This document shows positions 38,301 to 50,962 of a stretch of DNA of 64,000 nt, piece by piece. Every line of letters begins with the position of its first letter. Position 1 is the first letter of the stretch. Origin of the DNA: Argopecten irradians. Taxonomy: Eukaryota; Mollusca; Bivalvia; Pectinida; Pectinidae. The notes below the pieces were generated by a model. The model was given only the letters and a program-made list of their open reading frames with translations, was not told the origin of the DNA and did no database searches. The DNA is taken from NCBI RefSeq assembly GCF_041381155.1, contig NC_091137.1, positions 15,247,765 to 15,311,764 on the forward strand. Reading direction: 5' to 3'. A program made the translations under genes and the position numbers.

Positions 38301-38572
38301 TTCATGTATGTTTCAGTTTACATTGACTGGTATATGCTTTTCAGATGACGTGTAGACTAGTAACATTGAGGAGTATGCTGCTCGCTGTTGACGTTATGGA
38401 GTTTTGGCTAACGTTAGTGCATACTCTTAGCATAGACTTCAAAAATAGAAATTAACAAATTTTATTTGTTTATTTGTTTACTTTGCCAGTTACTTTTCAG
38501 TCACAATTCTAATTTTGTATCGTTATAAACAAAAAAGAAAAAGAAACGTTAATTAAAGTTTGACATATTCGT

Positions 38573-40343
38573 TTATTCGTTGCTTTTGACCGGCGGGTAT
38601 CTTGACAGAATCAGATTGGGAACTGAAACACAAAAATAAACTCCGTCATTATATTACATTTACTTATGGCTCCTGTTTCACACAGTGTATTTGGCGATAT
38701 TAGAGATCTTTACATTTGCTACACCGACAGGAAAATGATTTTAGTCGGCAAGATACAGAAGATAAAACCTAGCAACATATAAAAAGACATGTATGCGGCA
38801 AACCAGTAAAGAATTCGATCATACTTAAAATACTGACGCAATGTACGGTGCTTTAATCATGGTCTCTAGCAATGTAGCTGTAATGACAATACATATACGT
38901 TTCAAATTAATCAATCCGACCCTACCTATACCAGTGGCTGGACCGCCGGGCGGGGTGTGGCTGAACCGTGATGCTTTCGGGAAGTTGACGTCAGGTAATC
39001 GACCTGCTGGGTCGCGGTAGCTGACCCGGGATGTGGTGGTCTCCGTGTACACGACGGCCGGGGCCTTACCTGGAAGTAATCATGGACTACGTTATCGTCA
39101 CACCATAATTGTCATGACAAAGAAAACTTTGAAGCAATCTATTCATTTCTCCAGTCTACAAAGATATTATATGTAGCATCCACTATATTTTCCTTATTAT
39201 AAGTCGCGCCTGAATAAGCTGAAAAGACCCCTTTTTATACCACCCCATCCAAACCCCGTTTTTGTACACGTATAAACCGCACTAGAGTACAAGCCATGGT
39301 CAGTACTGACTGTAATCTGTCGGTAATTCGATAAAATGAAGATACATCTACAATAATGTAAAAATATAATTGTCTGTGAAGTGTATATGCAGATATTGAA
39401 ATTTCCAATTCACAATTCTGAGTCAATGAAGTTCAATTACTGGTTAATTTCTTCACTTTGAAACAGTAAAATGTATCTGGAAAGATTGAACGAAATAGAT
39501 ACGCTTATTAATCAAATATACCGTATAGCATTTTATACTGCGTTAGACCAATGTACATGTATATGTACATGTATACATATGGTATGTTGTAATCATGTAC
39601 AATGCATATATAGTACATTTTAATTTTGCGCATGAAAAGTATTAATATCATCAATTCACGATGATCGTTGTTAAGAAATGTTATTTTAATGTAAGACATT
39701 AGATCACTCGAAACAAAGTCTGCTCTAATAAGCATTGGACGTTTTCCTCTGTCTGATAGCATAACGAGCATGGTTGGTCTCCACTGTGTCGAATGGAAAC
39801 ATGCTTTATAATTAGTTACAATTCTACATATATCTGTGATAAAATTATCAATATTTGATACCTCGGTCACAACTATTATACGAAGACAACACGAATATAC
39901 CATAGCCTTCCAAAACACACAGACATTCATGATCACTTACATAGCACACTGTCACCCTTACTAAATGACCGTATAGTTATGATAGGACATAAGTTTTCTA
40001 TGTACCTAATTCGTTGACGTGTCGTATGAGAGGTCCACAGCTGAAGTTCACCCATCCTGGAATAGATCATACAAATCATATCAATAGATATAGTAATGTA
40101 GGCGGTAATCCAGTGTCTTAACAGTATCTAGATTTATACGAATCAAACTAGTCGAAAGATCTAGTAATCAACATTCAATTTAATTCATTTGTCAGTTTTG
40201 TTATAAGAAAATTATTCAATGATAGTCATAATTCAATATCACTTATCATTTATGTATCAAGTAAGGGACTTACTTAGGTGGTCGACCATGGATGGAATCC
40301 TCCGGGATATTTTGTTGAAATCGGGGTGCCAAATACCATACGA
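38573..40343 (-). CDS. Unrecognised small protein, last four exons
   Basis: Four minus-strand exons join without phase conflict: 40,343-40,274, 40,056-40,006, 39,069-38,932 and 38,622-38,573, ending in TAA at 38,575-38,573. Acceptors (CTTTTTTAG, CTATTCCAG, TACTTCCAG, GTGTTTCAG) and donors (GTAAGT, GTACAT, GTATAG) are all plausible. The joined frame gives just over 100 residues, including YGIWHPDFNKISRRIPS, NFSCGPLIRHVNELGK, TTTSRVSYRDPAGRLPDV and LILSRYPPVKSNE. It is rich in Arg, Pro and Ser and has no membrane segment. The style recalls small axonemal proteins, but that is a guess. The start exon, upstream of 40,343, was not found. Confidence 0.6.
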
Positions 40344-40376
40344 CTAAAAAAGACACAGCAAATCATTATTTGTTAA

Positions 40377-40724
40377 AGATGCTCCACCGCCGACAGAGCA
40401 TAAATGATATTCATTATTTGAACAATAATATGTGTTTAATCGTGTATATATATATATATATATGTCTAATCAACACAAAAAAATTGCCTTTAGTGCATAC
40501 GAAATCAGTACATCATTCCATAAAGGATATAGTGCGACGGATTTTTTTCGGGATGCAAATAATCATTTTTGATATTTTTTACTTGAAGTAAAATTAGAAG
40601 CTCTAAATTTTCAACGATGGTAATGGTGTAAAGTAAGTAACTTTTGTAACTGAAGAAAAATACCAAATCGTCTGCTGCTGTTTTTGACAGTGAAAAAATA
40701 CCATTTGTCAGCGGTGGAGCATCT
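40377..40724. mobile_element. TTAA-flanked MITE, family 1, copy B
   Basis: Inverted ends AGATGCTCCACCGCCGAC and GCGGTGGAGCATCT are flanked by TTAA (40,373-40,376 and 40,725-40,728). It closely matches 21,680-22,039. A TA microsatellite near 40,445 is internal. It lies just upstream of the first exon placed for the minus-strand gene. Confidence 0.85.
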
Positions 40725-40994
40725 TTAAACATTCTTTCAACCAAAGCATGCAACAAAGCAGCGGAAAGCCAAGTCCCCTTATACGTAATAAAGGACTAAA
40801 ACGGTTACCGCATCACAAGGTAACATTTGGGTAGCACCGGTACCATTGAATACTAATTGGTTACTAATTTTAAGATTATAACAAACATCTTGGTGCCAAC
40901 AAAATTGCACCGTTAAAATTATTGTTCGCTATACATACACTGAAATTCAACATCTTGTGTGATCCTTAACAGTGTAAACCACGAATTCGTTTAA

Positions 40995-41393
40995 AGGTCC
41001 ACTACCTTTCCGAAACGGCTTTTAATTTTTAAAATGGGAAAGTAAAACGAGATCGATATTTTTGTATAGTCGCTAAAGTTATTAACTTACCGTTAATACT
41101 ACACGTGTCATCACATTCTGAACAATTTGATTGAAATAAATAAAATGTTAATTTTCATAACGCGGGTCGTCTTATGTTTCCCGCCGTCGTCCTAAATACC
41201 GCGCGGTACTTGACTATCACTGCGCCAGACGGCAAAACAGCGAAATAACTCTCCACTGTTATCAAACATTACGCAGGAAATCTTGCATATGTTTGGTGTT
41301 GTAACCTCATCTTAGGCCATTGGTATATATTTTCTGATGTTATTAATGTTTTTAAGAAACCTTTATGTTTTCCTCCGGAAAGGTAGTGGGCCT
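40995..41393. mobile_element. TTAA-flanked MITE, family 2, copy B
   Basis: Inverted ends AGGTCCACTACCTTTCCG and GGAAAGGTAGTGGGCCT are flanked by TTAA (40,991-40,994 and 41,394-41,397). It matches 30,562-30,956. The interior has a GC-rich core with GCGGGTCGTC and CCCGCCGTCGTC. Confidence 0.85.
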
Positions 41394-41399
41394 TTAAAG

Positions 41400-42820
41400 T
41401 ATGTTCGCTATAATCAAGTTTACTTTATATGTGATAACCTTGTTGAACGTACCGGCTTTTCCTGGCTAATTAGCTGGTATCGCAATCCCGGGGGGTGGGG
41501 ATTCGCCACTCTTGTGGGAGACAGAATCCGTGGGAGATAGCGTGGTTTTGTTGTCTCGAACCCACCGTAGTCAGACAGGGTGGTACTGCGTGGTTTTCGG
41601 GTTCGCTTTGTGAAAACGTTTGCCATTTTCACAACAACGGATTGCAAAGACGGCTGTCGAATCCCGGGCTGCTGTTTCTAGTCCCAACCCAGCGGATATG
41701 CACCTATTCTACCAGTTCTTTACATCACTAGACATATGTTACAGGTATACATTTACATCAGCAGGTAACTATGTAACGTCATAGCTTTATGACGTCATAA
41801 AATAGCCGAGTACAGGGTATTGTGACGTCACAATTGACTATTAGCCTGAATATCTCTCAGTTTTTAACGTTAAGGTTAAAGAAACATTGGAATGGCTGTC
41901 TTTTTATTTCGCAAAAACTAGCATTATAACATTATAACATGATTGTAGTGACTACAGATCATACAATAGATAGTTAATCGGTTGTGTGAATGGGTTTGGT
42001 TCACTTGTCGATATTGATAGGTTAATGAATGACAACAGTATTGTTTAATAATTTTTAACATGGCAGAATAACGGAGATCTCAATTAAACAATACTTAAAG
42101 ACAATCGTGAAATCGAATCAAAATGAGGACGATTTTAGAACATGTCGTCTTTTCAAGCGCAAAAACGAAAACGAACTTACGACTCAATCGTGATTTATCT
42201 TATGATTCGGGATAGATCCACAAGTCTTTGGTAAACGCGATGGTAAACTAAGGGGTGTTGTCTGTAAAAGGTTTTGTATCTTCACTTGCATAGAAAATTC
42301 AACAGAAGCATTTTGCAATGCACAGCAAAAATCCGTGGACATTTATTGGAATGAGATGAGAATATCAATTTTCTGTATAACTACATGAAGTTGTTTTTAA
42401 TATAGATATTTTGACGTGATAATATTTGTCAGTCATGCTGAGATTAAATTTCTCATGTACTGTTAGTTAAGCATGCTGATATGTATGCCAACACTTTTAA
42501 CCACTATACATACAGTACCAAGACAATTCGATTATTAAAGTGTGGCACAATACGTAATTTCAATTAACGGAGTATGGGGTAATTAACATTTTTAAAGAAC
42601 TGTTTTTTTTCTGTTTCCTTTGTTTATTGTAAGGTAAATTCTGCCTTTTATGACTTTAAAACACTTGCCCTGACTTGCACTGTTATTTCCTCAGCTTACT
42701 ACCGGTATCCAGTCTGTAATACATTCCCTGTACGTACGGAGATAGTCGGGTATATATCGATATAGGTATATAATTAGTTGTCCTTTTAAAGCTTAACGCC
42801 TGACAATCCGCTCAGTCACT
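41400..42820. other. Non-coding stretch
   Basis: A moderately GC-rich segment at 41,450-41,700 (CCCGGGGGGTGGGGATTC and CGAATCCCGGGCTG) may be an old repeat. The remainder is AT-rich with nothing recognisable. Confidence 0.35.
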
Positions 42821-42822
42821 AG

Positions 42823-43018
42823 AACCATATAGAGAGTCGTCGAGGTGTGTCCGGGCCTGAAAGTTTTATTGAACCAGTAGCTAAGGAATTAAGTTCTATT
42901 ATCGCACATGCGCCCTGTATTACGTTGCCACATGGTACTAAGATCTACCTTGGATTAGCACAGGAACTAAACTATAGTGGAGTTGTCCATTATAATTGTT
43001 TGATTCATCTGAATCAGG
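42823..43018 (+). CDS. Candidate exon of unknown function
   Basis: An open frame with good amino-acid composition (PESFIEPVAKELSSIIAHAP, then THGTKIYLG-like LPHGTKIYLGLAQELNYSG) runs to a strong donor, CAGGTAAGAG, at 43,018. There is no ATG in frame, and a TAG lies upstream at about 42,820, so the left end needs an acceptor; ACTAG at 42,822 is possible but weak. It could instead be a non-coding first exon of the NmrA-like gene 8 kb downstream, whose first coding exon begins at an acceptor. Confidence 0.3.
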
Positions 43019-46000
43019 TAAGAGTTTTATTTTACTTCTTAACTTTTAAAACATGAAAACATATAAAGTATATATCTTGTCTCTATATATACATGTATTG
43101 TAAATGATAAGTCAGTTTTGTTTATGTTTCGATGAAAGGTTCGAGACAAACATAATACACGACGTATCGTATTATCAGGGGACGCAATGTAAACTATAAA
43201 ATATTATACAATATGTCGGCATCTGTGTCAGCTAATTATAACTGCCCTGTTTCTAATACTAAATAATTCCCACGTTTGATATTATAAAAATAGTGTGATT
43301 TACAGCGAGATATGCCATTCATGATTAACTACGTATGGCCTATAACATTACATTAACACTATAACACCTGTTATCGATTACTAATCGATACAGATCGCCG
43401 ATCACTGATACCCCATACCGTGTACATATCATCGTCCATTCATCACACTAACAATTACCGTAAAAGATTTCCTTCTGTGTACAACATGTACTAAATGTTA
43501 GATCTTACGTTGATACATTAATGTCACAAAGGGATTAGGCACGGATTGTCCTAATAACTTACATTGTAAACGGCCTTCTCTTACAATATAAGTTTGACGC
43601 TGTTTTGAAATTTTGTTAAACCATTTGTTAAATGTTCATGTATAACTTCAAAGACATACATGTATTAAGCATTGAATTGCATTCAGCTGGCAATTATAAG
43701 ATTATTATGTCAACTGGACAGCGGTAAATTCAACACGAAGAGCGCCAATGCTGTCCCTTTGGCATTCATAGTCCTATCATTGCCAACTGATTATATCTTG
43801 ATACTTATTTCTACACTTGATAAAGATTGTTAGATAAAATCCCAAGATATTTTGCATCCAAAATGAATAAACAATTCATATTGTAACCAATGGAACGATC
43901 ACTGACACGACAATGTTGACGTCACAATGATAATGACGTCAAGATAAGCAGATGGCAGTTCATAACTGTTGAACATCAACCAATTGCGTTTGGTAAAGTT
44001 ACATAGTGGAGTTATAGTGAAAATGATCCCGATGCACGACGTCCTGGGATCGTAACAAACTCAATAGCCCTGTATTCTATTCTGTCTATTGCTCTTTATG
44101 AATACTTTCTATGCTGATAAGTAGACAATATGATAGAAAACGATGCCAGAGTTTCTTTACTTTAAAGCTGGTCTTTATTCGCACGACTTCATATCCCTTT
44201 AAACTCTTTGTTTTATACACATTTTCGTTAATACCAGGTCAAATCTTTACAACCGTCTGTATAACTTTCCACATAGCGCATTCAGTCAATCAAATCCATT
44301 GAATGGCTGAGTTCATTGGGGGACGACTTCATTGTTAACAATGATAGAGTTGTGTGTCGGTTGATATAGTGACGCGCATTGTTAATTGGGATAGATATAC
44401 ATGTCAGTAGTTTACTAGATATGTGATGGATATTATAGTTGACCATTCACCACAACGTGAATTAATTTCGGCTTGTAAATGGCGACTGACAAAATTAACA
44501 ACATATATATTTACACGACATGCATGTATAAGGTTTTTAATTTTTGTTTAATAAAACCTGGACGTTATGACGTTTCATTATCAATAAGCGGTACTTTCGT
44601 GATTCGTAATTTATGGGTAATATAATGCCGTTTTATAAAAGATTGATTTATAACTCAGGGTGGGGGTATCAATATGCTAACCATACTATAGATTTTTTTA
44701 TGGCCGTGGGGAGGGAGGGGGTAGGGGTGTACTAACTTCGGTTTATGAAAAATACGTTTGAAAATGGTCGATGAGGGTAGGTACATGTCGGTATTTAAAA
44801 CTAACATTGGTTTTGGGTTTATGTTGTTCTGTACGGAATTAACCGATTTATACGATCTACGTGGAGTTATAGATAAGACGATGACAGTAAATGTACAGTC
44901 TTTAGTGGACGAGAATTTGACAAGATTAATACCAAACTCATAACACTCAAGCACCCCGGAATCCGGCGTTTCCATATATATCTCTACTAAGACAAATATT
45001 GATGTATAAATTGGCACCTTGTCCAGATCGCCTCCCCGGTTATTAATACAAGATTTGTCTATAATATTTACTGCACAAATCTGATCCTACCTGATTAAAT
45101 AACACACATCTATATATCTCTAGTTATTTAAACAGTGAATGTCTTCCTATCAGTACTCCAGGTACGCCTTGTCTTATTGATAAAGAAACGATATCATATA
45201 GCTTGCCCTGTAATCGATTCCGCTGTGTCGGGGTCATGTTCAAGCTTTCCTGCAGATCTATCAAGTTTTAATGGTATTCTTAATTGAAATACCATCGATT
45301 TTCATTGTATTGTCTGTTTATGGATGCACGGATATAATGCATCACTTTCAAAGAAATTAAAACTTGGTATATTCTGAATACCGAACGGGATGGAGCGTAA
45401 TGAATCTAGGCGTCACTTGGAAAGGAACAATCTTTATAACAGGAATATATCGGTAATGGGGTTTGGTTTGTTGAAGTTATAACTTTAATGAACTAAAACT
45501 TGAGTGATTCATTTTTTAACTTTAACGAAATATAACGATAATGACTGACGATAGCAATTTGATTTTGAATAATAAATATCGTTCCCTTGGATATTAGGTA
45601 TACCTGTATAGACATTCAGACTAGAAGTGATATGGACGGAACATTGATTTTGGCCATGACAAGTAATATTGATATCAATCAATTCACCTCTTTACCTCAG
45701 TAAAGTTTACTCAACTTTGATATAGAAATATGTACATAGAAATTATCAAATGTCAGTTAGAAAACTCTGCTGATGTTATTGTCTTGGCACTGAAAACATA
45801 ATGGGAAAAATTGTAACGATATCACTACAGGTACAACATAAGGATTGGTCAAGGCCTAGGTCTTTTCTACAAAAATGATTACTCATGTTCTGTCGTAGAC
45901 CACCTTTATCAGACACCCAGATATAAGGAGACTATCCAAACTGTCACACAGACATCAAGCTAACGACACTTGGTTGATTTTTTCACACCACCACTTTAAT

Positions 46001-47152
46001 TGAGGTAACGTTCCCATCGTCCTGTTTGAATGTCCTTTAAATGTCCACAGGACAATAACTAACCGACTCATTCTACCTATCTACCAGATAACATTATTCT
46101 TATACTAAACTGACTTTGGACTTCAGGGATTGTTTTATATAAGTTTCTGAAAAACTAGTAACATTAACAGTCTGAAAGGTGTGATACTAAATTTTCGCCG
46201 TTTTGGCTCTTGGAAAGCATTTCAAAATTGCTGACAATTCTAACAGGCCGAATGACATGTATTACATGTTCCTGTATGTACATGACGATTGCACGAAACT
46301 ATTCTCCACGACAATGGATGGCTATGGAGCAGGCTCCAATCGTGATGTATCCCGTTAGACATCATTGTTGTATCCTATATAGAAAGCCGAGGACTTTACT
46401 AAAGAAAAAACATGATTCCGTAACTGCCATTGCAACATTATAAATTGTGTTACAATACGTGTATTATACCCAGGATTTCTGACTTCTCTTTACCGACATA
46501 ATGTTACACCAAAACCTTATAGCTAGGCCAAAAACAAGGGGTAATCAAACAAGGTGTCTAAAGTCTCTGTGGACAGTAGAAATAGGTGTAAAACTGTTAC
46601 TCATTGATCTTCGGTTCCCTTTATATTGAGAATGGTACACAGGTATATACGCGTCGTATATTGTTTCTTTGTGTCTCCATGCACGAATCGCCTCCGAAAA
46701 CTTGGGTCAGAGCTAATCGTAGACACGAAAAATACCGCTACATATCATATATAGAATTACCTGTTTGATCACCATCCTTTAAAAACACTTTAAATCAAGC
46801 ACGTTTGTTATGTCGTAGTAAGAGGTCTTTTCCCACAAAAACATTTTTGAACATTAAAACTTTAGGAACTTACTAATGTCCCCAAATACAGAATCACATA
46901 GATCGTGAATGAAATACAGTTTATATACCGGTACATTTGGAAGCACCATTGTCAACTCTATAGACCATTTAAAGAGGTTTTAGTGCCTTGATAAACGAGA
47001 GCTAATCCACTCTCAACTTGGTGTATACATACATCATGTAGAGTATGATTTTAACGATATTTAACTCTTTAAAACTCCCAAAATGATCTATCGACACTCT
47101 GGAAACTTCAAGTATAGATTCCTTTGGTGATGAGCACCACTTACGGTCTTCT
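43019..47152. other. AT-rich non-coding stretch
   Basis: No supported exon, RNA or repeat. If the candidate exon at 42.8 kb belongs to the NmrA-like gene, this would be its first intron. Confidence 0.35.
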
Positions 47153-47154
47153 TA

Positions 47155-50100
47155 GGCCATGGGCTAGGAGGGTCCCACATGCACCCCCCCCCCCCCAAAC
47201 CTCCGAACCAATATTTTTCTGAACCCTTATGACCCACTGATCACAAATCAAAGTGTTAACATTGCATAAGTTGGGATGAACTTCCGGTTATGACGTCATC
47301 AAGATGGCCGCCATCCCGAATTTCACTAAAAATTGAAAAATAGTCATAACATTAACATTTTTCAACCGAAGTAGACAAATGAGGTATCAAAATGACCACA
47401 ATAGAACAACAAATACATATCAGGACCAAAACATCCAATATATGTAGTGATTTCTACGTAGGAAATGAAAAAATCGGATTTAAAGTTCAAAAATGGTGAT
47501 TTTTCAGCAAATTTTTCATATTTTATTTGACACAGCAACAATGTTTCTCAACAGCAATCTATTATTTCTAATAAGTTTTTTGACCACTTGTCAATCAGTT
47601 TAAGCAACAAAAACAACCAAAACCAATGTTAACATCGTATAAGTTCCGGTTATGACGTCATCAAGATGGCCACCATCTCGAATTTCACTGAAAAATGAAA
47701 AATAGTCATAACATTGACATTTTCAACCGAAGTACACAAATGATTATCAAAATGACCACAATAGAACAACAAATACATGTCATGACCAAATAATCCAATA
47801 TATGTAGTGATTTGAACGCAGGAATGAAAAAAATACGATTTTAAGTTCAAAATGGTGATTTTTCAGCATTTTTTTCATATTTGGCTTGACGCAGCAAAAT
47901 TGTTTCCCAACAACAAATTATTACTCACAATCAGTTTTTTGACCTCTTATCAATCGGTTAAAACAACAACAACAAAAATATATAGAAATACAAAAGAGAA
48001 TTGTTATACCATCATTTGGTTTACAAAACATAACCGGATGCTGCATATGATTGTTATTTTTTCCAAACCGCAAACACTACAGTTTCCTGGTGTCTTGGAA
48101 TTTCCTGAATATAACATTGGCTATTGACGATTTATATCTTAACAAATTCTAATTTAAAGTTAGTTGAATATCTAAGTGGGACTTCAAAATAATCCATTTT
48201 CATGTTCGAAATATTGTAGACTTGTAGCCTCTTAAACTGAATTATTACAGCAAAACGCCAACTAATAGATATAGGGTATCAAATTAAAATTCCGTAAATA
48301 CCATGGCACTTTTTCGAAACATATTGTGTCTTTTAGAATGAGCACATCCATTGTTTATTTCCTGTGCATAACGTAAGGAAATATAAGATGGTTACTACGG
48401 TGTCACATATTTCTTTCACTAGTTCTTAATGATAATCATTTTCGTTGTGCGTGCTTTCTCGCCAGAGTGTCGTCTTCGACCTCGGTGACCTGATGTGACA
48501 TTGCATTACCGGGTTACCATCGTGGTTCTAACTTGCAACTGTCCATGGTCAGAGTTAAGATCAGAAACATCGGCTTCAGGGATGTGGGAGCTCTTCCTGT
48601 TTCCAACCTAGTTTCACCTAGATTCACATATCGTATATGATGTTCCAGACTTCCCAGGCATAATGGAAAAGACACCAGATCAACATTCTGCAGAGAGTTG
48701 AGTTGGTTCTCCTTAATTCGTATGAAGCACAATTCCTCATTCTTGTGAACCTCAGTGACCATAGGTAGCACAGGTGGATTCTTTGAGGTCATAAATGAGG
48801 TCTGCAGTGAAGTTTCACTCTTTGCCAAGTCTGGAAAGCACTTTAGAGAACTTTTTACTGGAGAGTCTTCAATGGTCTCTTTGCGCATACACCAGATGTG
48901 CACCTTCTAGGGGGTAAGGAAAAGTCAGACCAATGAAAAACATTTAACATTTATGCCCTCATTAATGACCTCGATGATATCACCTGTGCCATTTATGGTT
49001 GCACGAGGGTCCACAAGATTGATGAATAGTACTTCATACGAATTATGGAGTTATGTGCTAAGGAGAACCTATTCCACCATTGGAAGAATGTGCATCTGGT
49101 GTAATTTCCATTATGCCGGAGAAGTCTGAAACAGCATATACGTACGATATGTTAAAATCTGAAAGAGATCCCACATCCCTGAACATGTTGTTCCTGATAT
49201 GAACTCTGGCCATGGATTGGTCATAAAAGGCTAGAACAACACTGGTAATGCAGTGTCACATGAGCTCATCGACATCGAAGACGTCGATCTGGCTTTCGAC
49301 GAATTGGATACTGATATCTCGAGTACTCTGATTCGGACTGCATGTACCAGCTACCAGATATGCCGAGTCTCTTCAGTGGATAGGTCAGTGAGGCGAGAAA
49401 GCACGCACAATGATAATGGTTATCATTGAGAACCAGTGAAGGACATATTAGTGACATTGTAGTAACCATCTGACATTTTGCTTATGCTATGCATAGCAAA
49501 TAAACAATGAATGTGCTCATTTTCAAAGACACAAACGCTTTGGGAACTGTTAATGATATTAACGGAAACACAGGCTTAGCTTAGGTTACATTTGTTACGC
49601 TATCAGTAGGTGTTGTGTTATATTTGAGACGCTGCTAATCTACAAAATTGAGGGTATAACAATGATTCTTTTTTTGCAATTCTATATATTTTTGTTTTTG
49701 TTTTTGTTTTTACTGATTGATAGGAGTTTAAATAACTGATTACGAGTAATAATTTGTTGTTGGGAAACATTTCTGCTGCGTCAAGCCAAGTATGGAAAAT
49801 TTGCTGAAAAATCACCATTTTTGAGCTTAAAAGCTTATTTTTTATTTCTTTCGTACAAATCATTACACATATTGGATTATTTGGTCCTGATATGTATTTG
49901 TCGTTCTATTGTGGTCATTTTGATACCACATTTGTCTAATTTAGTTTAAAAATATCAGTGTAATGACTATTCTTCATTTTTTTAGTGAAATTCGAGATGG
50001 TGGCCATCTTGATGACGTCAAAACCGGAACCTATACAATGTTAACATTTGTTTTTATTGTTGTTGTTGTTTAAACTGATTGATAAGTGGTCAAAAAACTT

Positions 50101-50874
50101 ATTAGAAATAATAGATTGATGTTGGGAAACATTTTTGCTGCGTCAAACAAAATATGAAAAATTTGCTGAAAAATCACAATTTTTGAGCTTTAAATCCGAT
50201 TTTTTCATTTCCTACGTAGAAATCACTACATATATTGGATATTTTGGTCCTGATATGTATTTGTTGTTCTATTGTGGTCATTTTGATACCACATTTGTCT
50301 AATTTAGTTTAAAAATATCAGTGTAATGACTATTCTTCATTTTTTAGTGAAATTCGAGATGGTGGCCATCTTGATGACGTCAAAACCGGAACCTATACAA
50401 TGTTAACATTTGTTTTTATTGTTGTTGTTGTTTAAACTGATTGATAAGTGGTCAAAAAACTTATTAGAAATAATAGATTGATGTTGGGAAACATTTTTGC
50501 TGCGTCAAACAAAATATGAAAAATTTGCTGAAAAATCACAATTTTTGAGCTTTAAATCCGATTTTTTCATTTCCTACGTAGAAATCACTACATATATTGG
50601 ATATTTTGGTCCTGATATGTATTTGTTGTTCTATTGTGGTCATTTTGATACCTCATTTGTCTACTTCGGTTAAAAAATGTTAATGTTATGACTATTTTTC
50701 AATTTTGAGTGAAATTGGAGATGGCGGCCATCTTGATGACGTCATAACCGGAAGTTCATCCCAACTTATGCAATGTTAACATTTTGATTTGTGATCAGTG
50801 GGTCATAAGGGTTCAGAAAAATATTGGTTCGGAGGTTTCGGGGGGTGCATGTGGGACCCTCCTAGCCCATGACC
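47155..50874. mobile_element. 3.7-kb fold-back DNA element with 1.3-1.5-kb inverted arms and 362-bp subrepeats
   Basis: The left end GGCCATGGGCTAGGAGGGTC is mirrored by the right end GACCCTCCTAGCCCATGACC, and both ends abut TA (47,153-47,154 and 50,875-50,876). The arms are about 47,155-48,475 and 49,395-50,874. Inside each arm a 362-bp unit repeats: GTGAAATTCGAGATGG-type cores at 49,984, 50,346 and 50,708, and their complement at 47,318 and 47,680. The 0.9-kb centre is itself partly palindromic: FPLCLGSLEHHIRYVNL on the minus strand has a diverged partner, FPLCRRSLKQHIRYVNLK, on the plus strand. A 129-codon minus-strand frame at 48,514-48,903 includes this segment but matches no transposase I know. 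It is probably a non-autonomous DNA element with a captured or relict coding piece. It ends 84 bp before the acceptor of the NmrA-like gene. Confidence 0.8.
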
Positions 50875-50962
50875 TATCTGCTTGTTCAAAAATAAATGTT
50901 CGAGTTAACCGAATACTCCAGTTTACATGTATTTAAGTCGTACGTTTATCTGTTTCAGAGCC

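Noticed and set aside
47155-50874. Polinton-type element, because of the long inverted ends
   Set aside because: No polymerase, integrase or capsid-like frame is present and the flanks are TA; the arms are made of 362-bp subrepeats, which fits a fold-back DNA element.
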